From: Sphingobium sp. Z007
GTDB lineage: Bacteria > Pseudomonadota > Alphaproteobacteria > Sphingomonadales > Sphingomonadaceae
Assembly: GCF_900013425.1 (NCBI RefSeq)
Contig: NZ_FBXK01000002.1
Span: 234,460 to 298,459 of the forward strand
Reading direction: 5' to 3'
Length of the DNA: 64,000 bases
Shown: one piece after another, positions 35,660 through 44,630 of the stretch
How positions within the stretch are numbered: the stretch's first letter is position 1
How the letters are laid out: each line of letters starts with the position of its first letter
The notes under the pieces: model-generated
Databases searched by the model: none
What the model saw: the letters and a program-made list of their open reading frames with translations, nothing else
Told to the model about the DNA's origin: nothing
Made by a program: the position numbers and the translations under genes

Positions 35660-37204
35660 ATGGATGGGGGCATGATTGAGAGCCAAAAGGCGAATGGCCT
35701 CGATCCCGATTCGGGCACGATCATTCAGGTAGTGAAGAGCGCGCCAAATTACGCCGTCTATGCGCTTGACCCTAAGGGCCTCGTGACAGTTTGGACCGCC
35801 GGCTGTGAAGAAATTACGGGATGGGCCAGCTCCGATGCGATCGGGAAACACCATTCGTTCCTGTATTGCGCGGAAGATATCGCGGCGGGCGTTGCGGATA
35901 GGCACCTCGCGCAGGTGGAGCAGCTTGGCCGGGTCGAGCAAGAGTCTTGGCGCGTTCGGAAAAACGGGTCGGAGTTCCTCGCCCATCTGACGACGACGGC
36001 GCTCCACGATGAGGCCGGCCAGCTGAGCGGCTATGGCAAGATCCTGCGCGACACGACCGATGAAGCCGCGACCAAGGAAGCGATCGTTGCCCGCGAGCAG
36101 CATCTCCAGTCGATCCTGGATACAGTTCCCGATGCCATGGTCATCATCGATGAGCGCGGGCTGATAACGTCCTTCAGCGCCGCGGCCGAGCGCTTGTTCG
36201 GATATTCGGAAGCAGAGGTGCTCGGCGCCAATGTGAGCAGCCTCATGCCGTCCCCGGACCGTGAACGGCATGATTCCTATATCGGCCGATATCTGTCGAC
36301 GAGCGAACGGCGGATCATCGGTATTGGCAGGATCGTCGTTGGCCAACGGCGGGACGGTACCACCTTTCCGATGGAACTCTCGATCGGAGAGGCCGGTCAC
36401 CGTGGCCACCGCGTCTTCACGGGCTTCATTCACGACCTGACAGAAAGCGACCGCAACGAACTGCAGCTCAAGGAGCTGCAAGCCGAATTGATTCACGTCT
36501 CGCGCCTCAGCGCGATGGGCACGATGGCGTCGACGCTGGCCCATGAGTTGAACCAGCCGCTTACCGCGATCGCCAATTATCTGGAAACGACGCGCGACCT
36601 GCTTGTCGATCCCGATGCCGAGACCGTCGCGATCGTGCGCGACGCGCTCGACGAGGCAGCTAAGGAGTCCCACCGCGCGGGGCATATCGTCCGAAGACTT
36701 CGTGATTTCGTGGCGCGAGGGGAGACCGAGAAGCGGATCGAGGATTTGCCGCGGCTGATTGAGGAAGCCGCTGCTCTCGGCCTTGTCGGCGCCCGTGAAC
36801 GAGGCGTTCGCAGTTTTTTCGATTTTGATCCGGCGGCCTCGCCGGTGCTCGCCGATCGCATACAGGTTCAGCAGGTCCTCGTGAATCTGATCCGCAATGC
36901 GGTCGAGGCGATGGCGCAGGTCGCCATTCGCGACCTCACGATCACGACGCGGCGGCGGCCGAAGGCAATGGTTCAGGTGTCCGTGGCGGACACGGGCCCA
37001 GGCATATCCGAGCAGGTCGCGCCCCAACTTTTCGAAGCCTTTGTGAGCAGCAAGACCGACGGCATGGGCCTTGGCCTTTCGATCTGTCGAACGATCATCG
37101 AAGCCCATGGCGGCCGGATCTGGACCGACGGCGCGCCGAACGGAGGCGCTGCTTTTCATTTCACCTTGATGCAGGCCCGCCCGGAGGATGAGCATGACGC
37201 CTAA
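35660..37204 (+). CDS. fixL: FixL-like oxygen-sensing histidine kinase
   Basis: A histidine kinase of about 514 residues with two PAS domains and a HisKA/HATPase core. The second PAS has the FixL heme-pocket pattern: RHDSYIGRY, with the proximal His in RHD, then RRIIGIGRIVVGQRRDGTTFPMELSIGE, with the oxygen-linked Arg in GIGR. The kinase His is in LAHELNQPLTAIANYLE. ATP-binding motifs are NLIRNAVEAM, ADTGPGI and GMGLGLSI. The start is uncertain; ATG 35660, ATG 35672 and TTG 35639 are in frame. In rhizobia, FixL phosphorylates FixJ at low oxygen. It overlaps fixJ by 11 bases. Confidence 0.92.
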   Translation: MDGGMIESQKANGLDPDSGTIIQVVKSAPNYAVYALDPKGLVTVWTAGCEEITGWASSDAIGKHHSFLYCAEDIAAGVADRHLAQVEQLGRVEQESWRVRKNGSEFLAHLTTTALHDEAGQLSGYGKILRDTTDEAATKEAIVAREQHLQSILDTVPDAMVIIDERGLITSFSAAAERLFGYSEAEVLGANVSSLMPSPDRERHDSYIGRYLSTSERRIIGIGRIVVGQRRDGTTFPMELSIGEAGHRGHRVFTGFIHDLTESDRNELQLKELQAELIHVSRLSAMGTMASTLAHELNQPLTAIANYLETTRDLLVDPDAETVAIVRDALDEAAKESHRAGHIVRRLRDFVARGETEKRIEDLPRLIEEAAALGLVGARERGVRSFFDFDPAASPVLADRIQVQQVLVNLIRNAVEAMAQVAIRDLTITTRRRPKAMVQVSVADTGPGISEQVAPQLFEAFVSSKTDGMGLGLSICRTIIEAHGGRIWTDGAPNGGAAFHFTLMQARPEDEHDA

Positions 37205-37820
37205 ACGTATTGTCCATTTGGTCGATGACGAAGAATCCATCCGCAAGTCGGCCGGCTTCATGCTGAAGACATCGGGATTCGCCGTCCAGACCTATGCCTC
37301 CGGCATTGCGTTTCTGAAAGCCGTCAAGACCGCTGAGCCGGGATGCATTCTGCTTGACGTTCGCATGCCCGGCATGGACGGGCTCGAGGTCCAGGAGGTG
37401 CTTGCAGAGCGTGGTGTCACCATGCCGGTGATCGTTTTGACCGGGCATGGCGATGTCGGGATCGCGGTTCGCGTCATGAAGGCAGGGGCGGTCGATTTCC
37501 TGGAGAAGCCGTTCGAGAAGACCGCGCTCCTGGCCTCGATCGGCGTGGCTTTCTCGAGGCTCGATAAGTCCGACGCGCGGTCGCTTCGAGAGGCGGAGGC
37601 GAGGGTGCGGGTCGCCGTGCTCACGCCTCGCGAACGAGAGGTTCTCATCGGCCTCGCCAACGGCTTTCCCAACAAGACCATCGCCTATGATCTCGACATA
37701 TCGACTCGAACGGTGGAAGTTCATCGGGCGAACCTCATGACCAAGCTCGAAGTGCATAGCCTGTCGGACGCGCTGAGGATCGCGTTTTCGGCCGGATTGG
37801 GCGATGCGCCGGAATCGTGA
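37194..37820 (+). CDS. fixJ: FixJ-like response regulator
   Basis: A 208-residue two-domain regulator. The receiver domain has DDEE, phospho-Asp in CILLDVRMPGMDG, and LTGHGDV and FLEKPFE. The LuxR-type HTH has LTPREREVLIGLANGFPNKTIAYDLDISTRTVEVHRANLMTKL. ATG 37194 is six bases after GGAGG; ATG 37188 is too close. It is the partner of the FixL above and should activate genes at low oxygen, typically fixK and cbb3-type oxidase genes, none of which are in the window. Confidence 0.94.
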   Translation: MTPKRIVHLVDDEESIRKSAGFMLKTSGFAVQTYASGIAFLKAVKTAEPGCILLDVRMPGMDGLEVQEVLAERGVTMPVIVLTGHGDVGIAVRVMKAGAVDFLEKPFEKTALLASIGVAFSRLDKSDARSLREAEARVRVAVLTPREREVLIGLANGFPNKTIAYDLDISTRTVEVHRANLMTKLEVHSLSDALRIAFSAGLGDAPES

Positions 37821-37831
37821 GCTTGGGATCA

Positions 37832-37839
37832 CTACGTAG
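37832..37839. promoter_or_regulatory. Candidate FixJ-type site CTACGTAG
   Basis: An 8-base palindrome with 7 of 8 positions matching GTAMGTAG, the FixJ class I consensus as I recall it. It lies between fixJ and the following receiver gene. Short and uncertain. Confidence 0.25.
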
Positions 37840-37914
37840 CGACGGCCTCCTGTTCATTTGCGATGCATGCCCAGGATCCGAGGGTGGATCAGCGAAGAGG
37901 CAGCATCGTCGGTC

Positions 37915-38334
37915 ATGGGCGTTATCGATCACCAAACGAGCGAGAAAGCGGCCCTGATCCTGTTGTCTGACGACGATGTCTCGGTACGCAGGTCCCTTCA
38001 TCTCTTGTTGCGGTCCCGCGGCTTTGGCGTCCTGTCCTATGCGAGTGGCACTGCCTTGCTGCTCGATCCGCAAACGCAATCGGGCGATTGCCTCGTGGTC
38101 GATTATCTTATGCCGGACATCGACGGCATTTCGATCCTGAGGAAGCTTCGGTCGGCGGGCTGGTGTGGGCCGGCGATCCTGATCACGGCGCATTACGCCG
38201 ATAAGCTCGCCGAAAGCGCGCAGGAAGCGGGCTTTGCCGCTGTGCTCGAGAAACCTCTGCGCGATGGTGTGCTGGTACAGACCATCGGCGAAGTAATCTC
38301 CGCCGGGCGGAAAGTTGGCAGCGATCACTGCTAG
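37915..38334 (+). CDS. Single-domain response regulator (receiver only)
   Basis: A receiver domain of about 139 residues without an output domain. ILLSDDDVSVRRSLHLLL holds the acidic pocket, CLVVDYLMPDIDGISIL the phospho-Asp, and LITAHYAD and VLEKPL the Thr/Lys region. The start is uncertain. ATG 37915 is closest to the domain, while ATG 37867 and TTG 37858 extend it without a Shine-Dalgarno. Directly downstream of fixLJ, it could act as a phosphate sink or a FixL-linked switch (compare FixT-like feedback, although the fold differs). Confidence 0.8.
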   Translation: MGVIDHQTSEKAALILLSDDDVSVRRSLHLLLRSRGFGVLSYASGTALLLDPQTQSGDCLVVDYLMPDIDGISILRKLRSAGWCGPAILITAHYADKLAESAQEAGFAAVLEKPLRDGVLVQTIGEVISAGRKVGSDHC

Positions 38335-38548
38335 GGAAATGGAATATCGCGCCGTGATCGGAACCTCTGCGACATCCTCGCACCTTCCCGGGACCGGCGC
38401 TCGTCCCACAAGGCATTTTCTCCGCCGCCTTCTGATGGTGGATATGCGCGCGATTCCGCGTGCGATCTTCTTCGCGGGCGCGCCCGGCCCTGGTGACTGC
38501 AAGGGCGGGGCCAGCGCGATCCGGGTATTCATGGCCGGGTCGTAGCAT

Positions 38549-39724
38549 ATGGAGGCGAGCTTGCCCGCCACGGTCATCGAAGCGGCGCGCGATCGGGGCG
38601 AACTTGGCTTCGTCGTTCTTCTCTTCGCGGCCACGGCGGTTGCCCTGGGTAATAGCGTCGTCCTGCCATTCCTGCCAGAAATGGTGGGTCAAATGTCTCC
38701 GGACGCGAGTGCCCTCGCGAGAGGGCGCCTTGTCGTCGCCCTGGTCACGGTTTCCCAGATCGCAGGGTGTCTCTCGGCGCCGTTATGGGGCTGGATTTCC
38801 GACCGGTGGAAACGGTGGCCGATCCTGGTCGTGGGGCTGTTGGGTTTCAGCCTGACAATGGCGTTGTATTCCGCGGTCGGATTCGAGCGACTCTATGTTT
38901 TGCGGTTGCTCAATGGCGTGTTTGCGGCGGCCGTCGTGCCGACGGCATTTGCGATGGTCGCCGATCGTTCACCAGATCTGGTTCGGCGAGCGCGTCAGTT
39001 CACCTGGCTGAACGCCCTGGTCTTCGCGGGCGACCTGACCGGCCCGCTCCTTGGAGCAATTTCGGTGGCGCTCGGAGCAACGTCGCCATTCCTGGCGCCA
39101 GCTGCATTGAGCGCGATCGCCATGCCCGGTCTTCTTCTGGTTTCACGGGAAAGTGCCACTGGTCCGGTCGGCAGCGTTCCACGCCCGAAAGCGCGTGAGG
39201 CGCTTGTCCCGCTGCTCCTGATCTCGGCCATTGCGTCCGGGTGCCTCACCGTTCTGCATCTGACGTTGTCGCTTGGATCGGGCGCGCGGGATCTGTTCCG
39301 CGAGAACGTCTCGATGCTGTTCGCTCTGTGCGGTGCAGCGATGCTGGTGGCGCAGCTCGTCCCGTTCACAGGGCGCAGAGTCACGGTCGGCGCGGCCTGG
39401 CTGTTGCGGCCAATGCTCGCCGGGCTGGCCGCCGCATTGATCATTGCCGTCTTCGCCCGGACCTTGTGGGTGCTCGTGCCTGTATTTCTGCTCGCCGGCT
39501 GGAGCACCGCGACGCTGAAGCTGCTCACCAATTATCTGACGTCGAAAGCGTCTCCGGGCACGCAGGGTTCGGGCCTTGCGCTCCAGTACGCGGCGGTGAG
39601 CGCCAGTCAGGCTGCGGCGTCGATCGTCACTGGATGGGCAAGCGCGTCGGAGCATTTGATGCTGTGGCTTGCCGCTGCCGCCGCGTTGGCGGTCACGGCG
39701 ATGACGTTACGGTTGAAAGATTGA
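38549..39724 (+). CDS. MFS transporter (drug-efflux type)
   Basis: A 391-residue carrier with 12 hydrophobic helices. The MFS loop 2-3 motif is present as GWISDRWKRWPILVVG, and the later RFLVVPTAF-like stretch is LLNGVFAAAVVPTAFAMVAD. FTWLNALVFAGDLTGPLLG fits motif C of antiporters. The substrate is unknown. It follows the receiver gene by 214 bases and is convergent with the YeeE pair. Confidence 0.88.
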   Translation: MEASLPATVIEAARDRGELGFVVLLFAATAVALGNSVVLPFLPEMVGQMSPDASALARGRLVVALVTVSQIAGCLSAPLWGWISDRWKRWPILVVGLLGFSLTMALYSAVGFERLYVLRLLNGVFAAAVVPTAFAMVADRSPDLVRRARQFTWLNALVFAGDLTGPLLGAISVALGATSPFLAPAALSAIAMPGLLLVSRESATGPVGSVPRPKAREALVPLLLISAIASGCLTVLHLTLSLGSGARDLFRENVSMLFALCGAAMLVAQLVPFTGRRVTVGAAWLLRPMLAGLAAALIIAVFARTLWVLVPVFLLAGWSTATLKLLTNYLTSKASPGTQGSGLALQYAAVSASQAAASIVTGWASASEHLMLWLAAAAALAVTAMTLRLKD

Positions 39725-39776
39725 GGCGCCTCTCGTTCGCTCCGTCGTCAAAGTACATCAAAGGGCCGGCTCCGAT

Positions 39777-40202
39777 TCAGATCTTCGGGCGATCGATGAA
39801 GCGGTGCACCGCGAACCCTGCCAGCATCGCGATCACGAAGGGCGCGGCAAGCGTCGGGCGGATGGCAAGGTCCGCAATCGCCGGACCGGGGCAGAGGCCG
39901 GCAATTCCCCAGCCGATCCCGAAGATTGCACTACCGCCGATCAGGCGCGCGGTGATCTCGCGGGCATCCGGCAGCGAGAAGCGGCTGTCGGCAAGTGGCG
40001 TCTCCATCCGCCGCCGGATCACCCAGGCCAAGGCCATCGGGGCGATGGCGCCTCCCATCACGAAAGCAAGCGTAGGGTCCCAGCGGCCTCCGAACAGATC
40101 GAGGAAGGCACGCACGCGGGTCGGATCTGACATGCCGGAACAGGCGAGTCCTGCGCCAAACAGGAGCCCGGCAATGAGTGCGATAGGGATGCGGACCCTC
40201 AC
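39777..40202 (-). CDS. YeeE/YedE family half-transporter (DUF6691-like), second half
   Basis: A 141-residue protein with about four helices, including GLLFGAGLACSGMSDPTRVRAFLDLFG, WDPTLAFVMGGAI and IFGIGWGIAGLCPGPAI. The conserved Cys in GLACSG and GLCPG are typical of YeeE-type sulfur (thiosulfate) transporters. Start GTG 40202 overlaps the stop of the first half (GTGA). Together the two halves make one transporter of about 286 residues. Confidence 0.88.
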   Translation of the reverse strand: MRVRIPIALIAGLLFGAGLACSGMSDPTRVRAFLDLFGGRWDPTLAFVMGGAIAPMALAWVIRRRMETPLADSRFSLPDAREITARLIGGSAIFGIGWGIAGLCPGPAIADLAIRPTLAAPFVIAMLAGFAVHRFIDRPKI

Positions 40203-40636
40203 CACGAAACGCCTAGCACGCGCATCACCGCGACGGTCGCGAAGCCAAAGCTCACGAAGCTTAAAGTTGCTACGATCGATCGCGCTGACAGGCGGGAGAG
40301 GCCACACACGCCGTGGCCGCTGGTACAGCCGCTGCCCATCCGGGTACCGAAGCCGACCAGCAGCCCGCCGATCAGGACCACCGCCGGCGAGGATGGAAAA
40401 CGGGCAATTACCGGACCTGAGATCAGGTTCACGATCCCCGCTCCGAACGGCAGGCCGACAATGAAAGCCGCAGCGATGCTCCAGGGCGGGCCAGTCTGTG
40501 AGAGGGCGAAGGCACGCGCGGCGAGGCCGCTCACGCCCGCTATCCGGCCGAGGCCGAGCAACATGATCGCGCACGCCAATCCGATCAATATTCCGCCCGT
40601 CAAGGCAGCGAGCGGCGTGGCGTTGGTCCAGTCCAT
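40199..40636 (-). CDS. YeeE/YedE family half-transporter, first half
   Basis: A 145-residue protein with about four helices. GGILIGLACAIMLLGLGRIAGVSG and VGFGTRMGSGCTSGHGVCGLSRLSARS are the YeeE/YedE signature, with a Cys in SGCTSGHGVCG that probably handles thiosulfate or persulfide. It is translationally coupled to the second half. The pair is encoded away from any sulfur oxidase or rhodanese in the window. Confidence 0.9.
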   Translation of the reverse strand: MDWTNATPLAALTGGILIGLACAIMLLGLGRIAGVSGLAARAFALSQTGPPWSIAAAFIVGLPFGAGIVNLISGPVIARFPSSPAVVLIGGLLVGFGTRMGSGCTSGHGVCGLSRLSARSIVATLSFVSFGFATVAVMRVLGVSW

Positions 40637-40671
40637 CAGAGCATATCCAGCGGCAACCTCAATGGCGCCAT

Positions 40672-41166
40672 TCAGGCTGTGGCGTCCATCGCCATCGCTT
40701 GAGCCTGGCGGTCGGCAGGGTTGATGCGTTGGTGTGCCGCCGTCGCAGCACTGGCCGTCGCGACAGTTACGTTCGCGTTGAAAAGCTGAGGGGCTTCAGG
40801 AACGCTCTGTCGGCCAAGGGCGGTCAGGTCGTGATGGACCAGTACGCTGGCCGGCTTGTACCGAATGGCTGGGACCGCCTCATTTTCTCCACGTTCACCC
40901 GCTGCGGCGGCTGCGGATGTTGCGCGACGGCTCTGGGCCATTTCCGGGTCTTGCCCTTCGCAAAGGCAGGCGCGTTCAGCACAAGGCTGGCTTCCCCGGT
41001 CGCCTCGCTCACGAAGTTGGTCCCGCCGTATTCCCACCAGCAAATGCTGATAATTCTCGACGAAGCGTCGGTGGATCAAGCGCGCCTCGGGGCAATTCGC
41101 CGCCGCTGCCTGTGACCGGTGGGCGCGCACGCGCCGTAGCAAGTAAGGAATATCGCACTCGTTCAT
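40672..41166 (-). CDS. Hypothetical protein, possibly a fused or read-through ORF
   Basis: The frame starts at ATG 41166 (MNECDIPYLLRRVRAHRSQA) and runs 164 residues. The first 43 residues resemble small helical proteins common in sphingomonads (YLLRR...PEARLIHRRFVENY). The middle (about 50-110) is Arg/Ala-rich with weaker coding character. The end (VATASAATAAHQRINPADRQAQAMAMD) again looks protein-like. The upstream CGTATATT site at 41220-41227 may be its promoter. It may be one real gene or a short gene with an unrelated open extension. Confidence 0.4.
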   Translation of the reverse strand: MNECDIPYLLRRVRAHRSQAAAANCPEARLIHRRFVENYQHLLVGIRRDQLRERGDRGSQPCAERACLCEGQDPEMAQSRRATSAAAAAGERGENEAVPAIRYKPASVLVHHDLTALGRQSVPEAPQLFNANVTVATASAATAAHQRINPADRQAQAMAMDATA

Positions 41167-41478
41167 GACCGCCTCCATGCATTGAAAGTCGCAATTGGGT
41201 CGCGCCGGGTCTCTACGGAAATATACGAATGCTTCTCGTGCTTATGCCGGCTCGGATGCGGCGCCCTATGAGTGCGGGACGGATATGCCAGATGCTGTTG
41301 CGCCAGAACGCAAAGCGCCGGGAAGTTGTTGCTGGCTCAGACGGGTGGCCTGGGGCCGGCAAACATGCGGTCCGCAGCGGAAATCTGGCACGATCGTGCC
41401 CGCGGCTGATTGGCCGGTCGCGTGGCTTGCGGAATGAACGTCGGGTGCGGATCCGGAGGCAAGCGGTGACCGGCCAGA
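41167..41478. other. Intergenic region downstream of csp1
   Basis: This 312-base gap has no gene. It contains the perfect 14-base palindrome GGCACGATCGTGCC at 41387-41400, a possible weak terminator or binding site. It also has a GGAAATATACG element at 41217-41227, repeated exactly at 45307-45317. Confidence 0.4.
41220..41227 (-). promoter_or_regulatory. CGTATATT element (copper small-protein promoter candidate)
   Basis: Minus-strand CGTATATTTCC, sharing 11 bases with the site before the small copper protein at 45218. TATATT could act as a -10. No matching -35 is clear. It is 53 bases upstream of ATG 41166. Confidence 0.3.
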
Positions 41479-41928
41479 TCACATTCCCATACTGGCCATT
41501 TCCTTGCAGCTCGCCGCGCAATCCCTGCAGGTCTGGGCGCAGGCCTGCATGCGGGCGTCGCCGGAGATCTTCGCGCAATCGCGCGCGCAGGCTTCGCACA
41601 TCCGGGCACAGGCGTCGCACAACAGGGCATGCTGCGGCGATCGGCGCAGCATGGAATTGGCGGTTGTCTGGCAGAGCTCCGCGCAGTCCAGAAGCAAAGC
41701 GATGTGCGTCGCCTCGATATGAGCCGGTGCGCCTTGCTCGGTGCAGTATCGCGCGGTTTCCAGGCACATGCGGTGCGATGCGATACAGCTGTCGACGCAC
41801 TCGTCGAGCGTCATCATGCCGTCACCACGCTTCCTTGGCGCCGCGATGGCCGGGCCTGCCGCGGCGACAGCCCCGGTAAGCGCCGCGAAGGTGAGTCCCG
41901 AACCGATGACGGCGCGACGATCAAGCAT
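41479..41928 (-). CDS. Csp1-like copper storage protein
   Basis: A 149-residue precursor with a twin-arginine-like signal (LDRRAVIGSGLTFAALTGA), then a four-helix bundle with 14 cysteines in CxxxC and CxxC patterns. Examples are ECVDSCIASHRMCLE, CAELC, LCDACARMCEACARDC and CAQTCRDCAASC. This is the Csp1 pattern (DUF326 ferredoxin-like), in which cysteines line the core and bind many Cu(I). It is the last gene of a copA-copB-csp1 set: copB ends 48 bases upstream. Export would put the store in the periplasm. Confidence 0.9.
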   Translation of the reverse strand: MLDRRAVIGSGLTFAALTGAVAAAGPAIAAPRKRGDGMMTLDECVDSCIASHRMCLETARYCTEQGAPAHIEATHIALLLDCAELCQTTANSMLRRSPQHALLCDACARMCEACARDCAKISGDARMQACAQTCRDCAASCKEMASMGM

Positions 41929-41976
41929 GATTTGGTCCTTTCCAAAAAGTTTAGCCGCTGCGGTTCAGCGCGCGTC

Positions 41977-42915
41977 TCACCACCAGATCCGTAAGCCAGC
42001 CACAAACCGGTGTTCGGTGGGATTTTCGCCAGCAAGGCGACGAAAATCCGCCGTCTCACCAAAGGAGCGCTCCCATACAAAGCCGACATAGGGAGCGACT
42101 TTTCGGTGAATCTCGTAGCGCATCCGCAAGCCGAGCTCGAGGTTGCTCAGGCCTCCGCCGAGCCCGCGCTCGGGAGCCGCCTTGCTGTAGGCGTTCGATT
42201 CCAGCTGCGGTACGAGGATGAGGCGGTTGGTGAGCAGCACGTCATAGGATGCCTTCAGACGTGCCGCGAGACGGCCATCGTCTCCAACGTAGCCGGTCAG
42301 CTGGACATCGAACCAATAGGGGGCCAGGCCCTCGATCCCCCCGGCGATCCAGCGATGGGCTCCCGGGCCGATGTCCTGACGCACGCCAAGGATCGTTCCC
42401 CAAAACGGGCGCTGTCCGTGCCACCAGAACGCCTCGACCGAGGATTCCGGATCAAGCCGCTCACCGGATTGTTTCAGGCCCTGGCTCCGCAGCAAGAGTT
42501 TGTCGTTGTCCGGGCCATTGGTAATCTGACCCGACCAGCTGATGCCTTGGCCTTGCTTGTTCGTGAGGAACTCGAGCTCATCCACGAGCACCTTGGCCAC
42601 CGAAATTTTGTCGGCCATCTCATAGCCGGGCAGCGTCGAATTCCTGTAGCCGTCGGAATAAGCGTCCGGGTCGCGCGCATCGGCGCCGGGCTTTCCGCCA
42701 CTCATGTCCATGCCGGGCATGTTCATCGGGGGCGCGCTGCTGCCATCTTTTTGCTGGTCGCCCATCTGCATATCCGGCGGCATGGCCTGATCATTGGAGC
42801 TGGCGGCCTCGGCGTTGCCCGCGGGTTTCACCTGCTGGCTGAGCGCGGGTTCGGTGATGGTGGTCATCGCGAGCCCGGTGAGAGCCAGCAACCAAGTTGA
42901 GCGCGAGCTTGTCAT
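41977..42915 (-). CDS. copB: Outer-membrane CopB (second copy)
   Basis: A 312-residue protein with signal peptide, a Met-rich stretch (MPPDMQMGDQ, MNMPGMDMSGG) and the CopB barrel domain: NKQGQGISWSGQ, SVEAFWWHGQRPFWGT, GAHRWIAGGIEGLAPYWFDVQ and the terminal FVAGLRIWW. It is shorter than the copB at 8886 and lacks its long Lys/Pro region. ATG 42915 overlaps the copA2 stop (ATGA). Confidence 0.94.
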   Translation of the reverse strand: MTSSRSTWLLALTGLAMTTITEPALSQQVKPAGNAEAASSNDQAMPPDMQMGDQQKDGSSAPPMNMPGMDMSGGKPGADARDPDAYSDGYRNSTLPGYEMADKISVAKVLVDELEFLTNKQGQGISWSGQITNGPDNDKLLLRSQGLKQSGERLDPESSVEAFWWHGQRPFWGTILGVRQDIGPGAHRWIAGGIEGLAPYWFDVQLTGYVGDDGRLAARLKASYDVLLTNRLILVPQLESNAYSKAAPERGLGGGLSNLELGLRMRYEIHRKVAPYVGFVWERSFGETADFRRLAGENPTEHRFVAGLRIWW

Positions 42916-44630
42916 GCCACGACCACCTCGCGGAACATGCCCGCCGCCATGTGGTAGAGAAGGTGGCAGTGAAAGGCCCACCGGCCCATCGCGTCGGCCG
43001 TCACGCGAAAGGCCACGCGCTGGGCCGGTTGCACCGAAATGGTGTGCTTGCGGACCTGGAACTGTCCGTCGGGCGATTCAAGATCGCTCCACATCCCGTG
43101 CAGGTGCATCGGGTGGGTCATCATCGTATCGTTGACGAGGATGATCCTGAGCCGTTCGTTCGGCGTGAAATGCAGGGGCTTCGAATCGTTGAGCTTCACG
43201 CCGTCGAATGCCCACACGAAGCGTTCCATGTTGCCGGTCAGATGGAGTTCGATCTCGCGCTGCGGTTCGCGGGGGTCTGCCGCCGGCCCTGCTGTCTTCA
43301 GATCCGCATAGGTCAGGGTCCGGCGCCCATTGCGCCGCAGCCCGACGCCGGGATCATCGAGATTGGTACGCGGAAAGTCGACGCGCATGTCGGTATTGGC
43401 ACCATATTCGGTACGCGCATGGCGGGCTTTGGGTGTCGTCTCGACCATGCCATGGTCGTGACCGGCCGGTCCCATCCCCGCCATCCCGGCCATCCCACCC
43501 ATCATGTCGATCGGATCGAGCCAGGAGCGCGGATCGACCGGGGGAATGTCCGCGCTCATGCCGTCACGCGGCGCGAGCACGCCGTGGACAAAGCCGGTGC
43601 GATCCATGGACTGGGCGAAGATCGCATAGGCCTTGTCGTCCGCGATGGTCGCGATGACGTCGTAGGTTTCACCGGGTCCGATCCGGAATTCATCCACGTC
43701 GACCGGCTCGACGGGTTGTCCGTCGGCGGCGACGACCGTGAGCATCAGGCCGGGAATCCGAACGTCGAAATAGGTGGCGGTTCCGGCGCCGATAAAGCGC
43801 AGGCGAACCCTTTCGCCCTTGCTCGCGATGCCCGTCCAGTGCCTGGCGGAGGGCGCGCCGTTCAGGAGATAGGTGTAGGTGGCGGCGGACACGTCGCTCA
43901 GATCGGTCGGATTCATGCGCGCCTTGTTCCACATCGCGCGCTTCGACAAAGCACCGCCCAGCCCGAGCTTGCCGGCATCGCGCGCAAAATCGCCGGCGGT
44001 CGGCTGCGCGAAATTATAATAGCTGCTCATCTTCTTCAGGTTCAGATAGACCTGAAGCGGAGCCTCGTCCGTCCAGTCGCTGAGCATGACCGTATAGTCG
44101 CGGTCGGCGGCGAGGGGCGTCTCGCTCTTCGATTCGATGATCATCGGGCCATAAAGGCCCGTCTGCTCCGCCAATGTATGAGCATGGTACCAGAAGGTGC
44201 CGCTCTGCTTCACGACAAAGCGGTAGGTAAAGGTTTCGCCCGGCGCTATTCCGCCAAAGCTGATCCCTGGCACGCCATCCATGTCCGTCGGCAGGATCAG
44301 GCCATGCCAATGGATGCTGGTCATTTCATCCAGACTGTTCTTGACCCTGATCGTTACAGCGTCGCCTTCGCGCAGCCTGATCAGCGGGCCCGGCACGCTC
44401 CCGTTGACGGCCGTGGCGACGCTCGCTTTTCCGGAATAGTTGACCGTGACCCGGCTGATGTCGAGATCGATCTCGGTGCCGCTCAGCACGTCCGGCGTCT
44501 TCACCGCCGGTGCCGCGAGCGCGTGCGCGGGCCAACCCAGCGTGGCAAGGGCTGTCGCGAGCAAAAGACCTTGCACGAAGCCTCGGCGACCGGTGGTCGT
44601 ATCGGCAAGCGGGGGAAGTAGAGTCCGCAT
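42912..44630 (-). CDS. copA: Multicopper oxidase CopA (second copy)
   Basis: A 572-residue periplasmic oxidase. The Tat-like signal is TGRRGFVQGLLLATALATLG. The copper motifs are HWHGLIL, HAHT, HPMHLHGM and HCHLLYHMAAGM. The Met-rich insert (DMMGGMAGMAGMGPAGHDHGM, about residues 395-420) is much shorter than in the first CopA (6937). The start ATG 44630 lies one codon after an in-frame TTG. No copy of the cnr-type motif was found upstream, so this operon may be under different control. Confidence 0.95.
   Translation of the reverse strand: MRTLLPPLADTTTGRRGFVQGLLLATALATLGWPAHALAAPAVKTPDVLSGTEIDLDISRVTVNYSGKASVATAVNGSVPGPLIRLREGDAVTIRVKNSLDEMTSIHWHGLILPTDMDGVPGISFGGIAPGETFTYRFVVKQSGTFWYHAHTLAEQTGLYGPMIIESKSETPLAADRDYTVMLSDWTDEAPLQVYLNLKKMSSYYNFAQPTAGDFARDAGKLGLGGALSKRAMWNKARMNPTDLSDVSAATYTYLLNGAPSARHWTGIASKGERVRLRFIGAGTATYFDVRIPGLMLTVVAADGQPVEPVDVDEFRIGPGETYDVIATIADDKAYAIFAQSMDRTGFVHGVLAPRDGMSADIPPVDPRSWLDPIDMMGGMAGMAGMGPAGHDHGMVETTPKARHARTEYGANTDMRVDFPRTNLDDPGVGLRRNGRRTLTYADLKTAGPAADPREPQREIELHLTGNMERFVWAFDGVKLNDSKPLHFTPNERLRIILVNDTMMTHPMHLHGMWSDLESPDGQFQVRKHTISVQPAQRVAFRVTADAMGRWAFHCHLLYHMAAGMFREVVVA

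Noticed and set aside
35501..37261. A 586-codon open frame on the minus strand across fixL
   Set aside because: Antisense shadow of a clear histidine kinase gene.
41387..41400. Perfect 14-base palindrome GGCACGATCGTGCC
   Set aside because: A single copy with no clear target or T-run; too little to call it an operator or terminator.
42897..44621. A 574-codon open frame on the plus strand across copA2
   Set aside because: It mirrors a certain multicopper oxidase gene and has no domain of its own.
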